Shown here: in pieces, positions 23,566-31,236 of the stretch
Position numbering within the stretch: position 1 is the first letter of the stretch
Layout of the letters: every line of letters starts with the position of its first letter
Origin: Acidobacteriota bacterium
GTDB taxonomy: Bacteria; Acidobacteriota; Terriglobia; Bryobacterales; Bryobacteraceae
Assembly (NCBI GenBank): GCA_016213775.1
Contig: JACQZR010000131.1
Location: forward strand, 1 to 34,784
Direction: 5' to 3'
DNA: 34,784 bases
The notes under the pieces: generated by a model
Told to the model about the DNA's origin: nothing
Database searches by the model: none
Seen by the model: only the letters and a program-made list of their open reading frames with translations
Program-made: the position numbers and the translations under genes

Positions 23566-23682
23566 GTGGGGCAGGATGGCATCCTGCGTGGCGGGTGCCA
23601 CCCGCCAAAAAGGGCTGGCCAGGAAAGCCCAGCCGCGGCCAGGATTGGCCGCCCCACACGACGGCGGAAGGTGGCACCCGCC
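23566..23682. repeat. Nested inverted-repeat element between convergent genes
   Basis: The gap between the exonuclease and aroDE stops is filled with hairpins. An outer pair GTGGGGC/GCCCCAC (23566-23572, 23651-23657) encloses an 8-bp stem at 23571-23587 (loop 1), an 8-bp stem at 23590-23606 (loop 1), a 5-bp stem at 23612-23630 and a 7-bp stem at 23635-23652 (loop 4). A further 13-bp segment at 23670-23682 is the reverse complement of 23590-23602. It looks like a REP/MITE-type intergenic element; it could also act as a bidirectional barrier to transcription, although no T-run suits a classical terminator. Confidence 0.75.
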
Positions 23683-23686
23683 ACTG

Positions 23687-25189
23687 TCAGAAGCCGAGAG
23701 CTTCGCGGGCGGCCTTCTCCATGGCCGAGCGCGGTGCGGTTTCCCCGGTCCAGGTCTCGAACTGCAAAGCGGCTTGTTCGAGGAACATCGACAGACCGTC
23801 CACGCATTCTTTCTTCTGTTCGCAGGCGTGCTTGAGGAGTTTGGTCTCCAGGGGATTGTAGACCATGTCGAACACGATTTCCGCGGGAATGCGACCGGGG
23901 AAGAAGCAGCCATCTTCGTGTGGATGCATTCCCAGAGGAGTGGCGTGAATCAAGGCGTCGAAGTAGCGGGAGTCGAGTTGTTCCCTGAGCAAAGGTTCCG
24001 CGTCGCACACCTTGGCGAGAGCGCGGACGCGGTCGGCGTTGCGCCCGACGATGGCAACCTTGGCGCCGGCGTCGGTAAGAGCGAACGCGGCGCCACGGGC
24101 GGCCCCACCGGTCCCGACAACAAGAACGGACGCCTTGCTGAGGCGAATTCGTTTGGACAGTGGGCCGACGATACCTTGCACGTCTGTATTAGTGCCGCGC
24201 CATTTTCCGCCTTTCTTGAACACCGTATTCACGGCCCCGATGCGGCGTGCCTGCGGGTCGACGATATCGAGATAGCGGATGATCTTCTGTTTATGAGGAA
24301 TAGTTACACTGAATCCGGAAATGGGCATTTTCTCAGCGAACAGGAAGAAATCCTTCAACTGCGCCGGATGGACAAGGAACGGGAGATAGATACTGTCGAG
24401 CCGGCGGAACTGAAAAGCGCGGTTGTGAACAGCGGGCGAGATGGAATGCCGGACTGGATCGGCAATCACTCCGTAGATCCTGGCGGCCTTTGTGAACTTC
24501 TCCACGCGGAAGACGTTGCGGAGCATGCGGGCGGAGACCTGGCCGGCGGCGGTGCCGGATTGTCCGTTGGGCGCGGCATAGGTGAAGAGTCCACCCATTG
24601 CGGTGGAGAGCACACGGGTTGGGAATCCCGTTTCGCCCATGGCAAGCAACACCAGCGGCATCCGCGGCTGCGACTTGGCCAGGCTGAGCACGCGGTGATT
24701 GTCGGTTGGTTTGCGCGCCGTACTGACGATTTTGTAGGCGTCGGCGGGGATCTTCAGCATGCGCCTTGCAACGGCGTCGAGAGAGGGCGTCCCGCCGAAG
24801 TTGTGATAACTCACTACGAGCCACGAGCGGCTGCGAAGGCCCTCGAGGCGGGGCTGGATGTTTTCGGCGCTTTCGATCTCGACATCGACGGCGCGCGCAC
24901 CGCCCTTGATAGCCGCGTCCAATATCCCGATCTGCTCCTCGATGCTGCCGTTGAAGTGGCCGTGATTCTGATGCCGGCGGCAGGTGGCGAGAACAGTCAC
25001 CTGCGGGTAGCGTTCGAGAAAGTCCTTAATAACTTGAGCGCCCTGAATTGGTTGGGAGAGATAATCGAGGCGGAATTCGAGGAAAGTTTCCCCGGAATCG
25101 GCTTCCTGCCTGGCGTGGGTCATCAGTTGATCGACGGTAGGCAATCCGAGTGCGATACAGATCTTCGGCAGGGCGGTTTTGTGCGGCAT
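23687..25189 (-). CDS. aroDE: Bifunctional type I 3-dehydroquinate dehydratase / shikimate dehydrogenase
   Basis: A fusion of steps three and four of the shikimate pathway, 500 residues. The N-terminal type I dehydroquinase (about 5-225) has FLEFRLDYL, catalytic His129 in VVSYHNF and the Schiff-base Lys153 in AYKIVSTARKPTDN. The C-terminal shikimate dehydrogenase (about 235-500) has the shikimate site VRHSISPAVHN, Lys300 in VTIPHK, AVNTV, GTNTDVQG with Asp336, and the NADP loop GTGGAARG at 359-366. I start it at ATG 25189, which gives the typical N-terminus; the frame opens at 25219. Such AroDE fusions are known in plants and some bacteria. It is followed by the repeat element and convergent with the exonuclease gene. 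Confidence 0.94.
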   Translation of the reverse strand: MPHKTALPKICIALGLPTVDQLMTHARQEADSGETFLEFRLDYLSQPIQGAQVIKDFLERYPQVTVLATCRRHQNHGHFNGSIEEQIGILDAAIKGGARAVDVEIESAENIQPRLEGLRSRSWLVVSYHNFGGTPSLDAVARRMLKIPADAYKIVSTARKPTDNHRVLSLAKSQPRMPLVLLAMGETGFPTRVLSTAMGGLFTYAAPNGQSGTAAGQVSARMLRNVFRVEKFTKAARIYGVIADPVRHSISPAVHNRAFQFRRLDSIYLPFLVHPAQLKDFFLFAEKMPISGFSVTIPHKQKIIRYLDIVDPQARRIGAVNTVFKKGGKWRGTNTDVQGIVGPLSKRIRLSKASVLVVGTGGAARGAAFALTDAGAKVAIVGRNADRVRALAKVCDAEPLLREQLDSRYFDALIHATPLGMHPHEDGCFFPGRIPAEIVFDMVYNPLETKLLKHACEQKKECVDGLSMFLEQAALQFETWTGETAPRSAMEKAAREALGF

Positions 25190-25248
25190 GTCCCGATGCA
25201 GAGGCTCAGCATAACACAAGACGACCCCGTGGCGGTTCTTGCCCGGGG

Positions 25249-26178
25249 CTACTCAGTAGCCGAACGGAGCGCCTGCAGCGGGAGATAGGCGGCGCCGTAA
25301 ATGCCCGCGTCGTTGCCGAGGATCGCCTTGTCGATGCGCGTCTCGGCGTTGCGATAGGTGAAGCTGCGCCAACGTACTTCGGCTTCCAGCGCAGGGTAGA
25401 AATAGTCCCAGGCGGCGAGCACGCCGCCACTCATGAGATAGAGCGGGAAGTTAAAGATGTTGATCAGCATGGCGAGGGCGGCGCCGAGCGCCTGACCCAT
25501 CGTCACAAAGATCAATCGCGCCCGTTCATCGCCCTTCACCGCCAGGTCATATACGTCCTTGGCAGAGAGTTGACTGCCGAGTGCGAGCAGATTCGCCATG
25601 CTTTCGATAGCGGTTGCGGAAGCGTGTTTCTCCAGACAGCCGCGGTTTCCGCAACCGCAAGGATTGCCGTTGGGAACCACAGAGACGTGCCCCAACTCGC
25701 CTGCCATTCCAACGTGTCCGTGCAGCACGCGACCTCGCGAAATGATGCCTCCGCCGATGCCGGTGCCGAGCGTCAGCAGAACCAGGTCATCCACGTTACG
25801 TCCCGCGCCCATCCATTTCTCACCGAGTGCCGCGGCATTGGCATCGTTCTCCAGCATCACCGGTGTGCCGAGGCGTTTCTCAACGGCGTCGCGAATGGGA
25901 TAGCCGTCGAGCGGAGGCAGGTTGTTGGAACCGACGATGATGCCTTCGCTCATGCGAATGAAGCCGGGGACTCCGATGCCGACACCTGCAAGCCGGCGTC
26001 CGGAACACCGGCCGCGCAGGCTTTCGATCGCACGCACGATGTCGTCCACCACGCGTTCGGGTCCTTGCGTCAGTTCCGTGTTTGCGTTCAAACGCTCGAG
26101 CATGGCGCCATCCGCGGAGATGGCCGCTGCCTTGAGATTCGTACCGCCGAGATCGACGCCTATGGAATAGTCAGGCAT
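25249..26178 (-). CDS. ROK-family sugar kinase (glucokinase-like)
   Basis: A 309-residue ROK kinase that would phosphorylate glucose or a related hexose with ATP. The phosphate loop is GVDLGGTNLK (about 7-16), the catalytic Asp112 is in LENDANAAALGE, the adenosine motif is LGTGIGGG, and the zinc site is formed by His164 in ELGH plus Cys174, Cys176 and Cys181 in CGCGNRGCLE. No DNA-binding N-terminus exists, so it is an enzyme and not a ROK repressor. It lies 59 bases upstream of aroDE on the same strand and is divergent from the helix-hairpin-helix gene. Confidence 0.92.
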   Translation of the reverse strand: MPDYSIGVDLGGTNLKAAAISADGAMLERLNANTELTQGPERVVDDIVRAIESLRGRCSGRRLAGVGIGVPGFIRMSEGIIVGSNNLPPLDGYPIRDAVEKRLGTPVMLENDANAAALGEKWMGAGRNVDDLVLLTLGTGIGGGIISRGRVLHGHVGMAGELGHVSVVPNGNPCGCGNRGCLEKHASATAIESMANLLALGSQLSAKDVYDLAVKGDERARLIFVTMGQALGAALAMLINIFNFPLYLMSGGVLAAWDYFYPALEAEVRWRSFTYRNAETRIDKAILGNDAGIYGAAYLPLQALRSATE

Positions 26179-26225
26179 GAAACCGGGAATTGTAGCAGAT
26201 GCGCGTATCTGCTAGGCTCATGCGC

Positions 26226-26513
26226 ATGAGGGCAATTGCACGAACAGTTGAGCGAGAACTCGGCGATCTTGCGGGAGTGGGGCCGGCAATGCTGGAGGAC
26301 TTCCGGCTGCTGCAAGTGCGGTCTGTGGAGCAACTGGCGGAGGAAGATCCGCAAGAGCTATATCACCGCTTGTGTCAGATCACCGGCGTGCGGCAAGACC
26401 CGTGCGTGCTGGACGTGTTCCATTGCGCCGTAGCGCAAGCGCGCGATCCGCGGCTTCCAGCCGAGAAACGGAACTGGTGGTGTTGGAGCCGTAAGCGTAA
26501 GGCCGCGAAATGA
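26226..26513 (+). CDS. Helix-hairpin-helix protein, Cdd1/pathogenicity-locus-like
   Basis: A 95-residue basic protein with a helix-hairpin-helix element, LAGVGPAMLEDFRLLQVRS, followed by VEQLAEEDPQELYHRLCQIT and CVLDVFHCAVAQA. This pattern matches the small family labelled Cdd1 or 'pathogenicity locus', whose members are assumed to bind nucleic acid non-specifically. The C-terminus is strongly basic (WWCWSRKRKAAK). In-frame starts also exist at 26199 and 26220. Its stop overlaps the alcohol dehydrogenase start in an ATGA, so it heads the operon. Confidence 0.75.
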   Translation: MRAIARTVERELGDLAGVGPAMLEDFRLLQVRSVEQLAEEDPQELYHRLCQITGVRQDPCVLDVFHCAVAQARDPRLPAEKRNWWCWSRKRKAAK

Positions 26514-27466
26514 TAGCGGTACAGCTTGAGGCGGGGCAGGTTCGCGTGCAAGAGTGCGCAGTGCCGGAACGTCAGCCCGGCTACGCGCTCATCCGCATGA
26601 AGCATGCAGGCATTTGCAGTACCGATCTGCAGTTGCAACGCGGGTATTACGGTTTTGCGGGAACGCCCGGACACGAATTCACCGGCGTGGTGGAGGATTG
26701 CGACGATCTGCAGTGGCGTGGAGCCGCGGTGTGTGGCGAAATCAACCTCGCGTGCCGCCACTGCGCCTGGTGTACGCGTGGTTTGGGCCGTCATTGTCCC
26801 AATCGCACGGTGCTGGGGATTGTTCGCCATCCGGGCGCGTTTGCGGAGTACCTCACACTGCCGGAGTGCAATCTGCGGCGAATCCCTGCCGGAGTGGATG
26901 AGGAAATTGCCGTGTTCACGGAACCGCTGGCGGCCGCGTGCGAAATTCTGGACCAGATAAAGATTCCGCCGGGTGCGGAGGTGGCCGTGCTGGGGGATGG
27001 GAAGCTGGGGTTGCTGGCCGCGCAGGTGCTCCAATTGCACGGGGCGCGCGTGCGGCTGTTCGGTCGGCATACAAGGAAGATGCGTCTCCTGGAACCGTTG
27101 GGTGTGGAAAGTGAGATTTGCAGTGAAAGGAACTTTCCTGTGGCGGCATTTCCATACGTGGTGGAAGCAACAGGATCGCCGGCGGGGTTGGAACGGGCGG
27201 TGGCCATGACGGAGCCGCGCGGCACATTAATCATGAAGTCCACTGTGCATGACAAAGTGAGTATCGACACCGCGCCTGTCATAGTGCACGAGCTCACGCT
27301 CGTGGGTTCGCGATGTGGACGCTTTGAGCCGGCGTTGAAGCTGTTGACGGCCAAGCGGCTGATTCTGGCTCCGCTGGTGGAGGACCGGTTGGAACTGCGG
27401 GAGGCCGCGAAGGCATTTGCGCGCGCGGCGGAAAAGGGCGTCCTCAAGGTGATGCTCCAAGGTTGA
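26510..27466 (+). CDS. Zinc-dependent medium-chain alcohol dehydrogenase
   Basis: A 318-residue MDR-family oxidoreductase. The catalytic zinc ligands are Cys36 in GICSTD, His55-Glu56 in TPGHEF, and the Glu in FTEPLAAA. The structural zinc site is four cysteines, C82, C85, C88 and C96 (CRHCAWCTRGLGRHC). The nucleotide-binding loop is VLGDGKLGLLAA. The overall look is of threonine/sorbitol dehydrogenase-like enzymes; it is about 20-30 residues shorter than most, mainly in the N-terminal lobe. The substrate is not evident. It is coupled to the helix-hairpin-helix gene by ATGA, and the DUF2339 gene starts eight bases after its stop. Confidence 0.88.
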   Translation: MIAVQLEAGQVRVQECAVPERQPGYALIRMKHAGICSTDLQLQRGYYGFAGTPGHEFTGVVEDCDDLQWRGAAVCGEINLACRHCAWCTRGLGRHCPNRTVLGIVRHPGAFAEYLTLPECNLRRIPAGVDEEIAVFTEPLAAACEILDQIKIPPGAEVAVLGDGKLGLLAAQVLQLHGARVRLFGRHTRKMRLLEPLGVESEICSERNFPVAAFPYVVEATGSPAGLERAVAMTEPRGTLIMKSTVHDKVSIDTAPVIVHELTLVGSRCGRFEPALKLLTAKRLILAPLVEDRLELREAAKAFARAAEKGVLKVMLQG

Positions 27467-27473
27467 ATATTTT

Positions 27474-28349
27474 ATGGAATGGGTGGCGATATTGGGTCTG
27501 GTCGTGTTGTGGCGCTGGAGTGTGTCACGGCAGCGGGAGTTGCGGCGGCGTCTGGAGGAGATGGCGGAGGCGGTTCGAAGCCAGGACCGCAGTGACGAGT
27601 TGATCGCGCAACTGATCCGGCGGATTCACCGGTTGGAAGTGGACTCGGGAACCGCTTCCGCACCCGTGCCCCCCAATCGCGCTGTTCCGGTACCGGTTGT
27701 GGCTCCGCCTGTGCAGGAAGCGCCGGCAGAGCCGACCGTGGCAGAAGAACCCGTTGCCGCCGCTGTGGAGCCGCCCGTATTTACGGCCCCTCCAATCCGA
27801 TTCCCCTCGCCGGAACCAGTTGGCCCGCGTTGGATGGATCAGTTTAAAGGCCGGGACTGGGAGGCGATGATCGGCACCAGTTGGCTGAACGCCCTGGGTG
27901 TGCTGGTTGTCGTGGTCGGCGTGTCGCTATTCCTTGGTTATGCAATCACGCAGTTCGGGCCGGCCGGCAAAGTCCTGATCGGAGTGCTGGCGAGTTTGAC
28001 GATGCTCGGAGGCGGCGCGTGGGTGGAACCCAAGGAGATCTATGCGCGGCTGGGCCGTGGTCTGATGGCGGCTGGTTGGGCGTCGCTGTACTTCACCGCC
28101 TACGCGGCGCATGGCGTTCCAGCCGCGCGGGTAATCGAATCGCCTGTTGTGGGGCTGGCGGTGATGTTGGTGGTGGCGTGCGGCATGATCGCCCACTCGC
28201 TCAGATACCGATCGCAGAGCGCGACTCTGCTTGCCTATGCCAGTGCATATCTGTCGCTCCAACTGACGCCGGCCTCCGCGGTGAGTCTCGGCGCATCGGT
28301 GCCAATGGCGATTTCGCTGCTGACGTTGAGCAGGCGTTTCGGCTGGTAA
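27474..28349 (+). CDS. DUF2339 membrane protein, N-terminal part, ends at an in-frame TAA
   Basis: The N-terminal 291 residues of a large membrane protein. A first hydrophobic helix (VAILGLVVLWRW) is followed by a charged coiled-coil stretch (about 20-60), a Pro/Val/Ala-rich linker (about 62-115), the conserved DUF2339 entry segment DWEAMIGTSWLNALGVLVVV, and several membrane helices. Translation stops at TAA 28347-28349 directly after LSRRFGW, in the middle of a helix array. The following codons continue the same frame and the same kind of sequence. DUF2339 proteins are normally one polypeptide of 800-1000 residues, so this is half a gene. Confidence 0.75.
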   Translation: MEWVAILGLVVLWRWSVSRQRELRRRLEEMAEAVRSQDRSDELIAQLIRRIHRLEVDSGTASAPVPPNRAVPVPVVAPPVQEAPAEPTVAEEPVAAAVEPPVFTAPPIRFPSPEPVGPRWMDQFKGRDWEAMIGTSWLNALGVLVVVVGVSLFLGYAITQFGPAGKVLIGVLASLTMLGGGAWVEPKEIYARLGRGLMAAGWASLYFTAYAAHGVPAARVIESPVVGLAVMLVVACGMIAHSLRYRSQSATLLAYASAYLSLQLTPASAVSLGASVPMAISLLTLSRRFGW

Positions 28350-30272
28350 AACGCGCCTATCGCGGCAATGTTGCTCACTTACCTGACGTTCGCCGCGCGG
28401 TTTGGAGACGCGCTGATCAGCTCGGCTCTTGGGGCCGGCACGCTTTACGCGTACTGGCTGGCGTTTGAGATGCACGATCTTTTGAAACTGCGAGGGGCGG
28501 TGCAACGGTCCCTGCGCGCGATGAGCATTTTTCCGTTGAACGCCATGTTGTTCCTGGCAACGGCAATGTTGACGCTGCCGCCATCCTCGCGGATTGATTC
28601 CGCGAATTTCCTGGCGACGGCGGGAATTGCATTCGCCATTAGCACGGCACTGCGCTTCCGTTGGGAGCCGGCGGCAATGCCGGAGGCGAAATGGAGCGCC
28701 CAGTCGATCCTGATGCGAGGTCACCGCATCGCGTTGTCACTGGCGGCCGTGCTAGTGGCGGGCTCGATCCTGCGCCGCTTCCCGGCGACACGTTCCGTGA
28801 TTGCACTGATGCTGGAAGGGCAACTACTGGTGCTGTTGGGGCTGCGCCTGGGCGATCCGTTTTTCCGCAATGTTGGTGCGGCGGTGATGGGGTTTGCGCC
28901 TTTTGTGATGGCAGGACGGGAGTCGGGCGAGTGGCGTTGGCTGTCGTTCGCACTCGCCGGCCAATACTACGCAAACCGCTGGTTGACGAAATCGCTGCCG
29001 GTGTTCACGTGGGCCGCGATGGTGTTGCTGGTGGCGGCCATTGGCGACTGGGTGAAACAGCCTTGGATGAACGTTGCGTTTACCGCTCTGGCGGTAGTGC
29101 TTTTTGAGGTGCACAGACGGTGGGGCCATCGCGAGTTCCTTTACCAGTCAATTGGCCTTGGGCTGTTCGCGCTACTGACGGGCGCATTGACTATCCTCGG
29201 CGCATCGGCTGAGAACGCGAACGAATTTGCTGCAACCGGCGCGGTTTCGGCACTACTGTACTACTGCGCAGCATGGAGAATGCACGGCAGGCAGCGTGAC
29301 GGGGCAACGGCGTGCGGCGCCTTGCTTCTGGGATTGGCCGTGTGGCAGGTGGCGCCCGCGGCGGTGGTGGCTCCGGTGTGGGGCCTGATCGCGCTGGCCA
29401 AACTGGAATGCGGCTTCGCATGGGAATGGCCCTGGCTGCGACGGCTGGCGTACGTCTTCGGCCTCTTCGCGATGGGCTGGCTGGTGACCGCTAATTTCCC
29501 CATCCTTTCCACCGCTGGCCCCGTGTCGCATCGCGTGCTCACCGTCGTTCCGCTGATCGTGATGGCGTGGCATTTCTGGCGGCGCACTGAAGCCCGCGAG
29601 GACGCCTTGGATATTTGGGCGCATCACGTCTATTCCTGGGGCGGAGTACTGGTGGCCTCGGCTCTGGTGCGGTTCGAATTCGGACGCACTCTCGCCGTTA
29701 TCGGATGGGCTGCGATGATGCTGGTGCTGTTGGAAGCAGCGTTGCGCCGCGCCGATCGCGATCAACTGATCCAAGCCTACGGATTGGCTGCTTTGGTGTT
29801 TCTGCGAGCATGGGCAACTAACTTCGATTCTCCGGAGCTACTATTGGCGTCCCCGGCGCGAGTGGCCACGGGTATCGTGGTGATCACTGCGTTCTTCGCC
29901 GGCCAGTTCCGGTTGCCGCGGGAATGGAAACGGTCGCGCATGGCATACGCGGTGGCCGGCAGCGCGCTGCTCGGCATCCTCTTGTTCTACGAAGTCTCGG
30001 GCCGCGTGTTGACCATCGCCTGGGGCGCGGAAGCCGTCGCCCTGCTGGTGGCCGGCTTCGCGCAGCGCGAACAAATTCTTCGCCTGAGCGGTCTTGCTCT
30101 GTTCGCGCTTTGCACCGGTAAACTGTTCTTCTACGATCTGCGCAACCTCGACACGCTCAGCAGAATACTGGCATTCATCGTGATGGGGCTTGTGTTGCTG
30201 GCGGCGTCATCCCTGTACATGCGATTTGAGAAGCGGCTTGGCGATCAGAGCGGAAAGGCGGGAGAAGTATGA
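28350..30272 (+). pseudogene. DUF2339 membrane protein, C-terminal part after the in-frame TAA
   Basis: About 640 residues in the same frame as the preceding part, open to the TGA at 30270-30272. The first available ATG is 28368, without a Shine-Dalgarno. The sequence is a long array of membrane helices (around 18-20) rich in Ala, Leu, Val and Trp, ending in DTLSRILAFIVMGLVLL and a cytoplasmic basic tail. The function of DUF2339 is unknown. Without readthrough this half would not be joined to its N-terminus, so the gene is a nonsense pseudogene unless the TAA is an error or is suppressed. Its stop overlaps the M48 protease start. Confidence 0.65.
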
Positions 30273-31186
30273 TTAGTCTCAAGATCTCGGCTGCCGCTTG
30301 CGCTGCGCTTCTGGGAGCAGGCGCTTTGCTCACCGCGGTAGGCAATCCGGAGCGCGATGTGAGCCTTACGTCCGCCGCCGAGCTGTGGGCGGACTTCTTC
30401 CGTGACGCCGATCAGTTGGGGCTCCAGTTGAGCCGAGTGTCCGTGAAGGATGAAGTCGACCTCGGCAACAAGCTTGCCGCGCGCATGCCGCAAATCAACA
30501 GCTCGTCTTCCGCGTGGCAGCCTTATGTGGAAGCCGTTGGCAAACGCGTCGCCGGCTACGCTTCGCGAAAGGACATCCCGTACACGTTTCATGTGATCGC
30601 AGACCCGGTGGAGAATGCGTTCGCACTGCCGGGCGGACACATCATTATTTATGAGGGTCTGCTGCAGCGTATGAGGAGCGAAGCGGAACTGGCCGCGGTG
30701 CTGGGACACGAGATCGCGCACGTCGACGCCCGCCACTGCATCGAGCGCTTTCAATATGAGATGCGCCTTCGCAAGATCGGGCTGGAGGATTTCAGTGTCA
30801 TCCCCGCAATCATGCACATCCTCACGTCCATCCACTACGCGCAATATCAGGAACTGGAATCGGACACCGCCGGGCTGCGTATGGCAACGGCGGCGGGATA
30901 CGATCCGAACGGAATCACCGATCTGTTTATGCGGGCGTTCGTTCCGGCCGGGCAGGCTCAGCCGGGCAGCAAGCTGGAACAGTTGACACGTCTGCCACCG
31001 AGCGCGTTGACGGACTATCTGCGGTCGCATCCGATGGGGGAGGAACGCGTTCGGCGGCTGAAAGCATGGCAGGCAAACTACGAGCGGGGGCATAAGGGCG
31101 CACAGGTCTATCGCGGTGCGGAGAATATGGATAAGCGCGTTCCCCGTGCGCAGCAGGAGTTCGGCGCCGAGTTCCGCCCCCTGTAG
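30269..31186 (+). CDS. M48-family metalloprotease, exported
   Basis: A 305-residue zinc protease of the BepA/Oma1 kind. An N-terminal signal-like segment (AAACAALLGAGALLTAV) is followed by the protease domain with HEIAH (His147, Glu148, His151) and the third ligand Glu195 in YQELESDTAG. The region NAFALPGGHIIIYEGLL before it is typical. The family acts on misassembled envelope proteins. No TPR domain is attached. It starts with an ATGA overlap with the DUF2339 gene, which ties its translation to that gene. The C-terminal 60 residues are basic and of no known fold. Confidence 0.9.
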   Translation: MISLKISAAACAALLGAGALLTAVGNPERDVSLTSAAELWADFFRDADQLGLQLSRVSVKDEVDLGNKLAARMPQINSSSSAWQPYVEAVGKRVAGYASRKDIPYTFHVIADPVENAFALPGGHIIIYEGLLQRMRSEAELAAVLGHEIAHVDARHCIERFQYEMRLRKIGLEDFSVIPAIMHILTSIHYAQYQELESDTAGLRMATAAGYDPNGITDLFMRAFVPAGQAQPGSKLEQLTRLPPSALTDYLRSHPMGEERVRRLKAWQANYERGHKGAQVYRGAENMDKRVPRAQQEFGAEFRPL

Positions 31187-31196
31187 GTCGCCGTAA

Positions 31197-31224
31197 TTGG
31201 ATATTCACCATTTGTTGCTAGACT
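31197..31224 (+). promoter_or_regulatory. Possible promoter of the TonB-receptor gene
   Basis: TTGGAT at 31197-31202 and TAGACT at 31219-31224 with a 16-bp spacer form a weak sigma70-like promoter in the 50-base gap between the M48 gene and the receptor gene. Confidence 0.3.
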
Positions 31225-31236
31225 GTCAGCATCCCC

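Noticed and set aside
23590-23611. Hairpin followed by A5 as an intrinsic terminator
   Set aside because: On the plus strand the run after the stem is A and not T, and on the minus strand the T-run comes before the stem, so neither orientation is a classical terminator.
23566-23682. CRISPR array
   Set aside because: The repeats are inverted and nested, not direct repeats with spacers of even size, and no cas gene lies in the window.
23564-25288. Very long open frame (over 570 codons) antisense to aroDE
   Set aside because: It mirrors codon positions of the aroDE gene, whose motifs are unmistakable. Similar antisense frames of 320-470 codons occur opposite the permease, esterase, GH2, PQQ-propeller and sulfatase genes, as expected in GC-rich DNA with few stops.
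25249-26178. ROK protein as a transcriptional repressor
   Set aside because: There is no N-terminal winged-helix domain; the protein begins directly with the kinase phosphate loop and has the catalytic Asp and the zinc cysteines.
21939-28349. Genome-wide stop-codon recoding as the reason for the in-frame TAG and TAA
   Set aside because: TAG ends the permease, uppS, cdsA, vapC and M48 genes, TAA ends the exonuclease gene, and TGA ends many others, all at family-appropriate C-termini. Two different stops would have to be recoded, so independent nonsense changes or errors are more likely.
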